Positions 11,461-22,565 are shown, counted from the first letter of the stretch. The stretch is 64,000 nucleotides of DNA from Phorcus lineatus (GCA_921293015.1 OV121094.1:39554054-39618053); one strand, 5' to 3'. Numbers and translations: made by a program. Notes: generated by a model from the letters alone, not told the origin.

Positions 11461-11700
11461 ATTTGTGGAGCCAGTGGCCGTTGTGCTGGCCTATTACGCC
11501 AATGGCCCAGGTTTGAATCCCGATGGAGGCACCAAACATTTGTAATCTGGGTCGTGTACTGTGTTGCGTCCCTGGGCAAAATATTTCATCCACACTGCAC
11601 TCAGTCTATCTAGATGTACAAATGGGTACCTAACACAGGAAAGTATAGACCAATACAGTTGTGTGAAGCCACACCAACTGATGGGAGTTGCCGGTTCCTT
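11461..11700 (+). mobile_element. tRNA-derived SINE, copy C (diverged)
   Basis: Same family as the copies at 2955 and 4730: GTTGTGCTGGCCTATTACGCC, a weakened B box (GGTTTGAATCC), GAGGCACCAAACATTTGTAA, GTCCCTGGGCAAAAT and GATGTACAAATGGGTACCTA are all recognisable. The A box is damaged and the triplet tail is not seen, so this is an old copy. A minus-strand frame of 71 codons across it is a shadow of the repeat. Confidence 0.85.
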
Positions 11701-12110
11701 GCTTGACACATAGCATTATGAGGATGAAACACCTTTTGAACTGGTGCTGCTCTGTAGTCGCTGGGTGCCGAGAGTGCAAAACTTAATCCTTACATGCATT
11801 TGTACTTGTATGGATGATAATAAGGAAAGAATAAATGAACAAAAGGATTAATTATTAATTTATTACAATTTCAGTCTATGATTCTTGAAAATCATGATCT
11901 TCACCAATAACAATAATCATCTCAACAGCAAAAAAGGAAGTTTAAAAAACAATACTCTTTTTTGCTCTTTTTAATGTCACTTTTATGTTGGGGATAAACT
12001 ATAGGCCATAATAGATAGGGGTTTTTGCCCATGAGCAAACGTCCTTACTCCTTAATATTGTTCAGGGGTGTTGGTTAATCTGTCTCACAAACTGATTAAT
12101 AATTGTACAC

Positions 12111-12370
12111 AAGGGCAGTAGCATGTTTTTTTTAAAAATTACTTACTTGAAATTTCCTCATTAAATACTTGTTTATTCCAAATTCATTATCATAGAGTCA
12201 ACCACAACTTTACTAAACCTGATTATCTGTAGTCATAGGTGAAACTATCAAGTATCTAGCAAAAGCTACATGTAGCCATTTTAGTGTGAACACCTTTTAC
12301 ATAGGGTAATGGATTTGTGTAGCTTAACCCAACATGTTACGTTTGTTTGAGAACTGCTTCATTTGAATAA
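12111..12370 (-). mobile_element. miniature transposon family M1, minus copy
   Basis: It begins with AAGGGCAGTAGCATG, close to the terminal inverted repeat of the other copies. It includes the reverse complement of the family block GTTCACACaaAAATGGC (seen here as GCCATTTTAGTGTGAAC) followed by GGTAATGGATTTGTGTAGCTTA. The far end is not clear, so the right boundary is approximate. Confidence 0.65.
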
Positions 12371-14074
12371 AATAGATTACTTTCAGTTGGTGTTTTATAT
12401 TTTCGTTTTTCAGACATCAATTTGTCTCTTTAACTGATAGTGTGTTAAAAGGTTATTTTCTAATTTTTGATACATAGTATTATCACAATGCTCTGAGATT
12501 CATCTTAGCATAAAAAAAAGATTTCAGAGACATGGACTGCTCATGCAATAGAAATATAAAGATGTAGTGACATCAAATATAGATATTGCTTGTATATCGG
12601 ATAAAAGCTATATAGACTGTGAATATAGTTTTAGAGGTAAACTGTATTTCATTATGAATCTGTTTTGGAATCACGTTAAGATCTTTTTAATGAAAACAAT
12701 TCACATTGATAAATCCAGAAAAAGATTATGCTAGATCGCCTCAATGAATCCCAATACTACAAAAACATTATTTAAAAGCTGCATTGTAAAAACAATTCAG
12801 AGTTTTAATTTATGTAAATTTTAATTCTATAACATGACAAAATTGATTGGGTTGGTAAGTGGTTTTAACAGTAAAAAGAAGTCACCAATTGATAATCATT
12901 ACTCTACGAATGCAGTCTTTGCATGTTCCCCATGTTTCTTTAAAAATTTGCTTTTTGTATCCAAAATAATGTGAGTTGATGGATAGCACAGTTGATGATT
13001 TTAAATTTTCAACCGTTTTAAAAATGAAAAAATATAAACTTTTTCAGTTTTCTAATTTCTGCTAATAATGAAAAGCTAAGACAGCCCCTTGTCTAAAAGA
13101 TAGTCAGTGTTTTTTAGCATAGAAAAATATGGTTAACTTTGTTGATGAATTGAAATATTTCTAAAACTTTTTCAAAGGTTTGAATAATTTTCAAAAAGTT
13201 TTCACATTGTGAAAATTTAATTATTAACGTTTGTAGTAAACTATGTTGAGCTTTGCTATAGATTTTGACCTATATTACCAAAGATCGCTGTTTAAGTGCA
13301 CAGAAATACTAATGATAATTGACTTAGATGATAATTACACTGAAATAACTTGTAAAATCTAAGCCCAAAGACTTAATTTCAGCTCTGCAACAAAATTTAA
13401 AAAAATCCATGTATACTGAACAAAATAAGTTGAGGACCACCCAGACTTGCGATATTGTGATGTTCCATAGTTCATATACAATCTGATCAAAATTAAATCA
13501 TGGTCAACTTCCATTACAGTATTCTTTTAACAGCATTACTCAGAAAAGCGATGTTTGAACTTAGTTAATCTAAAAAATTTGAAAGAATGATGGTGATTAG
13601 CTTAATATATAATGATTCGATTAAAATCAGATTGAGTTTACATTATTACCATATGATGCAGAAATATTGAATATTAGGATGGTCCCTACTCCCTAACTTG
13701 ATTTGTTTAGTATATCTTCCCACTGTCTTGCCAATGGTTGAAAGTCCATAATTCGTTCGGAGCAGTTTATGTCAAGATTTATTTAAAATGAGAGTTTTTT
13801 CCCTTCTAGGAACTCTGCATCAAGGGGATAGTGAAATGTTTAAACCCTTCAAGATATTGTATCTTTTGCAAGAGGCAAATAAAGTATTTCTGTAAATTGT
13901 CTCAATTGTAACAATTTAATTCAGCTATAGCTATAAATGTCAACATAATTCAGCTACTGGTTTCAAATACCTCAGTGTGTTTTTATATGTTCAGTTAAAA
14001 CTTCTACCATGGCCAGGAAATGTTTATAAGTACCAACAAAAATGATATGTCTCTATGTTAAATAAAGTTCCAAT
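12371..14074. other. unannotated AT-rich stretch
   Basis: Long AT-rich unique sequence with no supported gene, RNA or repeat array. Short palindromes such as TTTTCACATTGTGAAAA near 13199 are of the size expected by chance. Confidence 0.4.
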
Positions 14075-14166
14075 GAAGTTTATGCAAATAACTTTTGAAT
14101 TATTCCACATCAAATAATACGAAGTTTATGCAAAAAGCTTTTGAATTATTCCACATCAAATAATAC
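14075..14166. repeat. 46-bp tandem duplication
   Basis: Two adjacent copies of a 46-bp unit beginning GAAGTTTATGCAAA and ending CAAATAATAC, differing at only a couple of positions. A recent slip or unequal-exchange event. Confidence 0.92.
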
Positions 14167-14459
14167 GAACAAAAACTTGGTGAACAAACAAAATGGTGAT
14201 TGATATGAGGCGTTGAAACCATTTTAAGAAGTTTGTTATTCTATAGACAGTTGCTGATTCTTTGATATTCAAGTAGATAAATTAAAGATTAATTTTTTTT
14301 CCATAAATCAAATTGTATGCACATTAAATTGTTTTCACTCGGTCAAAAATATATGTCTTAAAATGAAACTATATGTGCTATTTTGATTTTTTTTCTTTCA
14401 ATTTCATCATTGCAACGAATATAGAAGATAACAAATTTGATTAATATTGGAATTTGGTA

Positions 14460-14850
14460 GTTGGTTATAAGCATGCGAGAGTGAACTCTCCCTGAAATCA
14501 TCTATCTGTTGAGGTATGATAAATAGGTGTCCATAAACTGCCAAAAAACATCTGTAGCACCTGCTGAAAAATACATGTTGTCGTGGTAATTGTTGCAGCG
14601 ATTGATCGGTAGAGGGAGACAGCTTTGCAGTTGCATGCGAGAGCTAATTGCTGCAATGCTATTTTCTACCCAGCTTGTGTGTTCCTAATTCCCGTTTTCT
14701 GCCGGGAATTGAAGCACTGGGATGTTCTGTTCCTGCAAATTGCAACAATTAGCTCTGCTCTTAATTGGGGGATAACGCAAGGAGATGGTTTTGCTGGAAT
14801 GTTTTTCTTGCATTTGCCAAAAAGGGGTTTTATCATACTTTTAATTCTGT
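14460..14850. promoter_or_regulatory. candidate enhancer with repeated TAATTGYTGCA motif
   Basis: The motif TAATTGTTGCAG at 14587 recurs as TAATTGCTGCAAT at 14645 and, inverted, as ATTGCAACAATTAGCTC at 14739-14755. The last two form a 17-bp inverted repeat with one mismatch, GAGCTAATTG(C/T)TGCAAT. Between them, AATTCCCG (14687-14694) and CGGGAATT (14703-14710) make an 8-bp stem with an 8-nt loop. TAATTG is a homeodomain core, and ATTGCAAY resembles C/EBP or POU half sites. Composition is richer than the surroundings. A 75-codon plus frame lies here but has no domain. I favour a regulatory element and infer its role only from motif repetition. Confidence 0.4.
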
Positions 14851-15295
14851 GAAAAATGAGGAAACTGCATAGCGTGAACAGTTAATAGTAGAGTCTGTTT
14901 CTTGAGAATTAAGAAGCAGACAATTCTTTCATTCCAATGCTGTGTTTAAGTCAAATAGTTGCCATGCAATTGGGTTATTTTATCCCAAAAAATTATCATG
15001 AAATTCATATAATTTTGTATAGATTGTACTCGACTTTATGTTGTTATCAAGTTGATATAAAAAAATGTAATTTTTGCGAAAAACAGTTATTTTAGTTTCT
15101 AAGTATATTTCTTCATTTCTTTTCAATGTTTTAAAAAAAAGCATTTTGAATTTAGTAAAGATTTTGAAATCGCATAAACTTTTAGAATATTTGTTTTTGG
15201 AGAGCTTGTTTAGAAACATTTTAGTTGGAAGTTTTGATGAATCTATTTAAGAAATGATACACCATCCAATCAGCATGGTTTATTTCCAGAGAGAA
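14851..15295. other. unannotated AT-rich stretch
   Basis: Homopolymer-rich sequence without supported features. A minus-strand 79-codon frame (14980-15219) is lysine- and asparagine-rich, as expected from AT-rich chance translation. Confidence 0.4.
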
Positions 15296-15715
15296 AGTAA
15301 TTAGTTGTCAATTTCACTCGGAAAAATGATATCACGGGTCACTGGAATGTAAACCTGAAGCTGTGGAGTAAAGAAAACATCCGGAGGATTTGCTTGAATA
15401 TATACTTCAGAAACGTTGAGAGTCGAATGAAATTGGGCCAAAATTAATCCTTTTCCCAATTTACAAAGTATTTTGAAAAAATGTCTAAACATAAATCAAA
15501 GTACCAATTTTCAGCAGTGTGATAATTAATTAGCAACGAGTCTGGATTTTCTGCCAGACGATTGGGGGGATTGCGTTTCACAAGTGCTGAATGTAGGGAC
15601 AGGTGAATATTAACACGAGAGGGCGTGAATCTTGCAGTACCCCTGCTGCCGAATCCGTCAAAACACAACTTGAAATAACTTGTTGACAAGCTGATGTATT
15701 TTGTGGCGTAACTCC
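15296..15715. promoter_or_regulatory. possible conserved non-coding island
   Basis: Mixed-composition sequence in an AT-rich context, with GATAATTAATTAGC near 15522 (homeodomain cores), CTGCCAGACGATTGGGG near 15551 and several CpG words. Two overlapping minus-strand frames of 63 and 81 codons cover it. Neither shows a known motif, and I cannot decide between a diverged exon and regulatory DNA. Confidence 0.25.
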
Positions 15716-16890
15716 ACTGCTGTTATCGCTTCATGGCCAGAGTCGAAAATGTAGTACCACACTTCAAAAAGTTAGAGGATCAAGTTTTCTGAATTCTTTT
15801 TTATTTATCTGGGTGGGGATTATTTAGCACTGCCATTTTCAAATGCAGTCTCTATCTCCTGACTGATGCTGTTGAAAACATAAATCTTGTAATTTGTGGC
15901 ATTTAAAGTGAACTGATTTTAAAGGGCCACACTGCAGATTATTATTTTGTGGAACACATTTGCATGGACACTCTCATTTGTGAAATTGTTCAATGAAACT
16001 GACTGATTTGAAATCAGACAAAAACAAAAAAGAATGCAAAACCTTGATCATAACTTAACTTGTTTTCCAACAAAATACCGATCATATCCATCCCTTTTAT
16101 TCTAACATTGAATGTTGTCTTAAAATGTATTGTTGCAAATGAACAAATTCATTAAACAATGTGAGTGAAATTTACTGAAAATAAATAGATAAAAGTGTTG
16201 TAATTTAACAGATTGAAATGAAACCATAATTCGATGATTATTTCATAGTTGAAGGTAGGTGGAAGTCAGCTCAATAACAAATCTTCTGTAATCTTCTGTT
16301 GTATCTTGAAATGTAGATTCCTTGACTTCAACTTTTGACAGTTTCTTCCATTTATGCATCATTAGTTATGTATGATAAAAACAATAACATATGACAAGGG
16401 TCTAGGTTATAAAGTAAGCTTAAGGCAGTATGAAGTGTCATACATAAACTAAGAAGTATGATAGAAGCAAGAGAACTTGTTTTTCTAAAAGATTCACGTA
16501 CACTTGAGTCGTGGGTAAGTGCCACATACTCCACAAGCAGTCTCGCAGTCAGTGGATACGGCTCATATCAACATCATCATCCCAGAATTACATTTTGACG
16601 AGCGTTGAAACATAATTTTGCACAAGAGTGAATATCACATGAATTCTGCTTTCACAGTACATAAATCAGTGGTACCGTTCCTTTAAAAGCTTTCCCACTG
16701 CACTCTGGGTTTCTCGTCTTGGAAGACAAATTACCACAGCATTGTTGTCAAGCAAGGGAGAGTTATATAACTTGTGCTGTACCAAACATAGCCCGCTATC
16801 CCATTGCGAGATAAACTGATATAGCACACATTGTCTGATAACAGATTTATCTCACAGACTGTTCTGCCTACCCAAATAGAAGGAGCTCAA
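15716..16890. other. unannotated stretch
   Basis: No supported gene. The sequence near 16755 (AAGGGAGAGTTATATAACTTG) resembles mollusc repeat words. Nothing else stands out before the tandem region begins. Confidence 0.35.
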
Positions 16891-16911
16891 CAGCTGACTC
16901 CGCTAGTCTCC

Positions 16912-17010
16912 TTGACACCGACTAGACTAGCTTACACTGCTAGAGTGCACTGGTGCACCTCACGGTCAAACTTCTCTGATATCTGGATAGTTTGGATAGA
17001 TTTGAAGAGT
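16912..17010. repeat. left flanking unit of the 19-bp array region
   Basis: Contains TGACACCGACTAGACTAG, GCTAGAGTGCACTGGTGCAC, ACGGTCAAACTTCTCTGAT and GGATAGATTTGAAGA. These words recur, decayed, to the right of the array from 18024 to about 18390, so the 19-bp array expanded inside a larger repeat of about 100-130 bp. Confidence 0.7.
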
Positions 17011-17057
17011 TGAATGAAAAGATTTGTGTATTCCAAATTTTGTTTGACACAATGTAC

Positions 17058-18022
17058 TTTGACTAGGATACATCAACTAGACTAGGATACACCAACTAGA
17101 CTAGGATACACAGACTAGACTAGGTTACACTGACTAGAATAGGATACACTGTCTAGACTAGGATACTCTGATTTGACCAGGTTTCACTGACTAGACTAGA
17201 ACACACCGACTAGATTAGCATGCATCGACTAGATTAGGATACACCGAATAGACTAGGATACACAGACTAGACTAGGTTACACCAACAAGACTAGGTTACA
17301 CCAACAAGACTAGGTTACGCAAACTAGACTAGAATACACAGACTAGACAAGGTTACACCAACTAGACTAAAATACACAGACTAGACTAGAATACAAAGCC
17401 TAGATTAGGTTCCACCAACTAGACTAGGTTCCACCAACTAGACTAGATTCCACCAACTAGACTAGGTAGGTTCCACCAACTAGACTAGATTCCACCAACT
17501 AGATTAGGTTCCACCAACTAGACTAGATTCCACCAACTAGACTAGGTTCCACCAACTAGACTAGATTCCACCAACTAGACTAGGTAGGTTCCACCAACTA
17601 GACTAGATTCCACCAACTAGACTAGATTCCACCAACTAGACTAGGTAGGTTCCACCAACTAGACTAGATTCCACCAACTAGACTAGATTCCACCAACTAG
17701 ACTAGATTCCACCAACTAGACTAGGTAGGTTCCACCAACTAGACTAGATTCCACCAACTAGACTAGATTCCACCAACTAGACTAGATTCCACCAACTAGA
17801 CTAGGTAGGTTCCACCAACTAGACTAGATTCCACCAACTAGACTAGATTCCACCAACTAGACTAGATTCCACCAACTAGACTAGGTTCCACCAACTAGAC
17901 TAGGTAGGTTCCACCAACTAGACTAGATTCCACCAACTAGACTAGGTTCCACCAACTAGACTAGGTTCCACCAACTAGACTAGGTTCCACCAGCTAGACT
18001 AGGTTCCACCAACTAGACTAGG
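17058..18022. repeat. 19-bp minisatellite with 23-bp variant units
   Basis: About 50 units. The left third (to about 17400) is made of diverged units such as ACTAGACTAGGATACACCA. The rest is nearly pure ACTAGACTAGATTCCACCA. A longer variant with an extra GTAG (ACTAGACTAGGTAGGTTCC) recurs after every three to five regular units, giving a higher-order organisation. Confidence 0.95.
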
Positions 18023-18023
18023 T

Positions 18024-18390
18024 GACTCCGCTAGAGTGTACCCACTGGGGCACCTTAATGGTCAAACTTTCTTTCTCATATATGTTCCATGTTTGTTTGA
18101 CACTGACTAGACTGCTAGAGTGCATTGATATACCAAAAAGGTCAAAATTCTCTAAAATTTGGATAGTCACATAGATTTGAAGATATATATATATATATGG
18201 ATATTTTTCATCTCAAGTTTGTCTAAAATGGCTAAACCAGGTTATACTACTTAAGTGTACCAGTGTACCTAAAGAGTACAATATAACTTCTGAAATTTGG
18301 ATAGTTCATATATATTTGAAGATTAAAAATTTGGACAACAACAGTAGACAAGTGTGTATTAGTGCATCTAAATGGTCCAACTTCTATATT
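18024..18390. repeat. decayed copies of the array's flanking unit
   Basis: At least three diverged copies of the unit seen at 16912-17010: one from 18024 (GACTCCGCTAGAGTG), one from 18098 (TTGACACTGACTAGACTGC to GATTTGAAGAT), and one from about 18236 (AAGTGTACCAGTGTACC to ATATATTTGAAG). A short AT run at 18183-18200 interrupts them. Confidence 0.65.
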
Positions 18391-18609
18391 CAAAGTTGAT
18401 CTGACTAGGACAAAAACTTTCTGAAAATTGTTTTAATATTTATAATTTTTTGTTCAACAACAACACCATGTTATCATTTAATTGAATCCAACTTGTCAAG
18501 TTACACTGTTCAATTCCTCAGATAAACTTTCATATCTATTACCTGTTTTTAATTTCTTGAACTGTAAAGTTTGAATCTTAAAGTATCTGTTCACAATCGG
18601 CACAATGAT

Positions 18610-18925
18610 ATGGCCTTCTGACTTCGCAAATACACTTTCCATCACCTTCATTTTTCTTCCAATATATACAGTCACCCGCCCTGTACTTTCTTCCAATATC
18701 ATCAGTCACCAATCCTCATGCCTTCGATATCAACAGACATCCACCCTCCTTTTTCTTCCAAGATCAACACTTATGCACCCTCACGTTTTCAATATCATCA
18801 GTCACCATGCATCCCTCCTTTTCTTCCAAGATCATCACATACCCATTCTCACGTCTTCAATATCATCAGCCATACACCCTCAACTTTCTTCCAATATCAT
18901 CAGCCAACTACCCTCCACTTTTTTC
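18610..18925. repeat. 34-bp minisatellite, left (diverged) part
   Basis: Degenerate units around TTCTTCCAATATCATCAGTC with period about 30-36 bp. It is split from the homogeneous part of the array by the inserted element at 18926-19369. Overlapping reading frames here are by-products of the repeat. Confidence 0.75.
18916..18925. repeat. 10-bp target-site duplication, left
   Basis: CACTTTTTTC immediately before the left terminus CAGTCTGATT. It is identical to the 10 bases immediately after the right terminus (19370-19379). A 9-11 bp duplication is characteristic of Mutator-like elements. Confidence 0.75.
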
Positions 18926-19369
18926 CAGTCTGATTAAAATCGACCGTGTTCCGAGGAATAAAAGTTTCAAAATATTGACTCTATGGAGATTCAAACTCTT
19001 TCTGTCTAGGCTATCCTCTCCACTAGGTCTGACCGCACCCTACTGTAGCGCACGTTCTTACGTAAACTAAGGTAACCAATCACAATGCGTGCGGCAAAAG
19101 CATTCGGTATCAGTAGCTAGGGGCAAGTAACTCCCATTTACCATTCGATAAACTTGATCACCGCTATCTTTATTTTAAACGCGATGATGTGATTGGTTCT
19201 CTATTGACTAGGTTTTGTCTGCGCTAAACTGGTGTCGGCACGTGCGTGCAGTGAGGCTGCCTTTAGACCTAGTGGAGAGGATAGCTTAGACAGAAAGAGT
19301 TCGAATCTCGATAGAGTCAATATTTTGAAATTTTTATTCCTCGGAACACGGTCGATTTTAATCAGACTG
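18926..19369. mobile_element. 444-bp MULE-like miniature transposon
   Basis: Terminal inverted repeats of about 105 bp (18926 to about 19030 and about 19265-19369) match with only a handful of mismatches. Both start CAGTCTGATTAAAATCGACC. The inner part holds a second inverted pair (AACCAATCAC near 19074 and GTGATTGGTT near 19190). Long terminal repeats plus a 10-bp target-site duplication point to a non-autonomous Mutator-like element. No transposase is encoded. Insertion is into the 34-bp minisatellite. Alternative: another long-TIR superfamily, if the duplicated 10 bp only reflects the repeated nature of the target. Confidence 0.82.
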
Positions 19370-19379
19370 CACTTTTTTC

Positions 19380-19830
19380 CAATATAATAAGTTACCCAAA
19401 CTCCAATTTCTTCCAAAATCATGTTACCCACTCTCCATTTTCTACCAATATTGACAGTCACCCACTCTCCACTATCTGCCAATATTGACAGTAATCCACT
19501 CTTCACTATCTACCACTATTGACAGTCATCCACTCTCCACTTTCTACCAAAATTGACAGTCACCCACTCTCCACTTTCTACCACTATTGACAGTCACCCA
19601 CTCTCCACTATCTACCACTATTGACAGTCATCCACTCTCCACTTTCTACCAATATTGACAGTCACCCACTCTCCACTTTCTACCACTATTGACAGTCGCC
19701 CACTCTCCACTTTCTACCACTATTGACAGTCGCCCACTCTCCACTTTCTACTAATATTGACAGTCGCCCACTCTCCACTTTCTACCAATATTGACAGTAA
19801 TCCATTCTCCACTTTTTACCAATATCAGTA
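19380..19830. repeat. 34-bp minisatellite, right (homogeneous) part
   Basis: About 13 units with consensus words ATTGACAGTCACCCACTCTC and CACTTTCTACCA. Variation is mostly in CACC/CGCC/CATCC and CACTA/CAATA positions. The array fades at about 19830. Confidence 0.93.
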
Positions 19831-19860
19831 GGTAAAGCAGTAATGTTTTCACAATAATAT

Positions 19861-20067
19861 TTGGCACAGAGATCACCTCCTCATGCTGAAAAGACATCAG
19901 CTCTGTTGAGTACCAACTCCTCTGGTGGCGCTACCATTATTCCAAATGACCCTCCAATATCTAGAGTCTTATCAGAAACGAGTCCCTCGAACGCAAGGCA
20001 AATAGTCTCACAGTCCAGTGATAACTCCCCTATCAACATCATTCGTCTAACCAGCTGCCGCCGATAG
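19861..20067 (+). CDS. possible orphan exon, serine/proline/asparagine-rich
   Basis: An open frame of 68 codons with no ATG at its left end. It could be entered through an acceptor-like CACAG at 19865-19869 and ends at TAG (20065-20067). The translation is rich in Ser, Pro, Asn and Thr (for example SGGATIIPNDPPIS), like disordered parts of transcription factors, and its codons are not AT-biased like neighbouring chance frames. No upstream or downstream exon can be tied to it, and the acceptor lacks a strong pyrimidine tract. It may equally be conserved non-coding DNA. Recognition: none. Confidence 0.2.
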   Translation: MAQRSPPHAEKTSALLSTNSSGGATIIPNDPPISRVLSETSPSNARQIVSQSSDNSPINIIRLTSCRR

Positions 20068-20275
20068 TAAATTCTGTGATTTGCAGGAACGATTCCATTT
20101 CTATCAAAAGGAGGACTTGCTGCTATTTTCTATATCTGTTTGAAGCGCTGAAAGCTTTGTGGTGTTATCATGAGGTGGAATTCACTTTTTCTTTCATTTG
20201 CTGCACTGAGTGTTCAGGGGAATGTCTCGTGTATGTAGGTTTCCATGTGGAAGAAGTATTTTTCAATTAATTATT
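20068..20275. promoter_or_regulatory. possible conserved non-coding island
   Basis: Continues the mixed-composition block that begins at 19861, with words such as GAAGCGCTGAAAGCTTTG and TTTCATTTGCTGCACTGAG. No stable coding frame is convincing. Composition returns to AT-rich at about 20260. Confidence 0.22.
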
Positions 20276-21190
20276 ATTATCATGCAGTCCCAGGGTTATT
20301 TCAAGAGTTTTTTCAACATTTAGAAGTTTTCAGTAAAAGAGTATATCTGTCTTTCTGCCAATTGCATAATAAAGATGACTGTGAGACAATATATAAATGT
20401 TATAGATAGAACTTAAATACTCTATTTTACGCCCTCTCTTCTATAAGATATACAATTATAAATAAACAAATGCTCTTAAGAGCTCACAATCTTACAGGAC
20501 AATTTTTTGTAAGATAAAAAAAGGTCTATTATTGTATCAAATGGCATTAGGAAAAATGCACTAAAGTAATAACTCCAATAATATCTGTAAAGTATATGAT
20601 TGTGCCTTCAAGTGCATTTACAAGAGGTTGAGGGTCACTCAAAGGGATATACTGAACTTGTGCTGTGCTGAGGCATTGTTTTATGTTTTTATAAATTCGC
20701 TTAACTTTTATAAATTGTTTTCCTTTATTCCTAAGCAATTGTAAATTATCAAAAATATTTTTAAAAAGTGGTTTTTATCAGCGACATCATAAGCAATTAC
20801 AATAAGAAAAATCAACAAGATGAGAGGAAATACGGCTACAGCTCAGAATTTATCATAGCAGTCCTCTCTGTATAGATGAATTATAATTCTGAGCTGCTGT
20901 TGGTGATTATCTTTCCTTACAAAGTTAAATTTAAGAACTTTTACGGTGCATTATGACAAAAACATCACAGGGGCGAGTTGCAAGTTAACTCGGTCATTGA
21001 ATTCATGTGTGACAAACAACGATTTTGTCATGGATTTTCATTTTCACAGACAAAGGTAGTCCCAGCAATTCATAAGATGTATATCTATCATATAAAAATT
21101 CTGTTGTTTTAATGAAGAAGTTGATCATCCATAAAACTCCATGTCTCCCAGATATTGCCATTTTCTAGAAAGCCACTCAATTAACAGAGA
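20276..21190. other. unannotated stretch with one strong stem-loop
   Basis: Mostly unique AT-rich sequence. The only structure is the 12-bp stem at 20839-20896, listed separately. Confidence 0.4.
20839..20896. other. stem-loop with perfect 12-bp stem
   Basis: CAGCTCAGAATT (20839-20850) pairs with AATTCTGAGCTG (20885-20896) across a 34-nt loop, and weaker pairing can extend outward. It could be a small hairpin RNA precursor, the core of a miniature element, or chance. No expression signal is visible. Confidence 0.3.
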
Positions 21191-21193
21191 AGA

Positions 21194-21288
21194 ATCTCTA
21201 TGGATTTACTTTTGCTTGATAACAGGGTAATTAAGTCACTACACCAAAACATCGCAATCTTACAGTAAAGAAGTTTTAAATCAATAGA
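21194..21288. mobile_element. small palindromic element P1, copy 1
   Basis: The sequence runs from CTCTATGGATTTAC to TTTAAATCAATAGAA, with imperfect terminal inverse repeats. The interior (GCTTGATAA...CTACAC...TCGCAATC...AAAGAAGTT) is the reverse complement of the interior at 50945-51005, while the sequence just to the right is collinear with that at 51015-51060. Confidence 0.6.
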
Positions 21289-22212
21289 AATTGTTCCCTA
21301 TTAATCTCACCACCTTGTACGTGCCTCTCTAAGGAGCCACTCAAATAGTTCACCAGAGGTTTAACAATATTATACCTAAATGGAAGGATTAAAAAGTTTG
21401 TTAATTATTGAAACTTTGAGATAGGAAGTTGCTAATGGCCATTTTAACATGAGCTATTCTAAATGATATAGGTTACTTGAGAGTTGTCAGCTTTTCTTAT
21501 GTTAAATTTTCTGGCAAAAAAAACAGTGTCGTTTTCAGGGAATTTCTAATTAAGAGTGATTAAGCTGATTTCATCTTGAATAAGATATACATTTACATGT
21601 CTCTGATGCTTGTAAATCACAAAAAGATGAATATTTGACGAAGACTAGACTCAGATATAGCTTATTCTCGTATTTTCATTGAAATATTAAGTCCTTAGGC
21701 TTACTCAGCAAAGGTTATATTTCTATGGCGTTGTAGTCTAGAGCTAGATAAGAAGAAATTTCTTTTTATTTAAATTAATTAAACATATTGAATAAATTAT
21801 GTCAAAATAATGCCTTTATGAACTTTTCAATTGTATAATATCAAATCTTTAACACTTATTCTAAATGAAAATAGTCGGCTTAAATTATTTGCAAAGTAAC
21901 AACATTTTTTGAAGGAACTGAACTTTTGAAATAAGAACTTGAAATGCATAAACAAGGATTTCAAACCACACCAATAGAAAAAAAATCCCAAAATATTTAT
22001 AAATGACTTTTATACGACAAAACAAAATAGTTCTTTTACCTCAGATTTAAGCTGTATAGGGCCATGATTTCTGAAGCTATCTTAATTCTAAGTAAGTTTT
22101 GACCTTCAAACATTAGAATTGGCTGAAGCTATCTTAATGCTAAGTAAGGTTTGACTTCGAACAGATCACCAACTCACCCAATGGGCCTTCACAAAATTCA
22201 AGGTTCAACACT
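21289..22212. other. unannotated AT-rich stretch
   Basis: No gene is supported. A short direct duplication (GCTATCTTAAT(T/G)CTAAGTAAG, near 22076 and 22127) is present. Confidence 0.4.
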
Positions 22213-22565
22213 CAATACTTAAAGAATGAATAAAGTGGTCTCACAAAAGCAAAAATAAATGTTTCCAATTGCAAGATACTGTTTCATAATGTCAATTTAA
22301 AGGAACAGGTTTAAGATGAACGTACCATGATCGGTTAAGCTATGCAAATCCATTTCCCTTCTTCAAATGTTGAAAGATATTCACACAAAAATGGCTGCCA
22401 TCGGTATTTTCTTCATACATGATTTAATTCTCTTTGGCAACAGATGACCAGGTTTAGTCCAAAGATGTTTTGACCCTCTGAAAATAATGCATTTGGTAAA
22501 AACTTATTTTGGGGAAGATTTGAAGAAATAAATTCCTTTAAATATGTGCTTCAGCCCTTTTAAAC
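22213..22565 (+). mobile_element. miniature transposon family M1, plus copy 1
   Basis: Shares with the copies at 23947 and 27181 the blocks TGGTCTCACAAAAGCAAAAA, CAATTGCAAGATACTG, GGTTAAGCTATGCAAATCCA and TTCACACAAAAATGGCTGCC, and ends TATGTGCTTCAGCCCTTTTAA, a diverged terminal repeat. No coding capacity. Confidence 0.75.

Noticed and set aside
18605..19070. Overlapping plus-strand ORFs
   Set aside because: They run from the 34-bp minisatellite into the inserted transposon; three frames are open at once, as tandem repeats allow.
19201..19506. 101-codon minus-strand ORF
   Set aside because: Crosses the MULE-like element terminus into the minisatellite; no domain.
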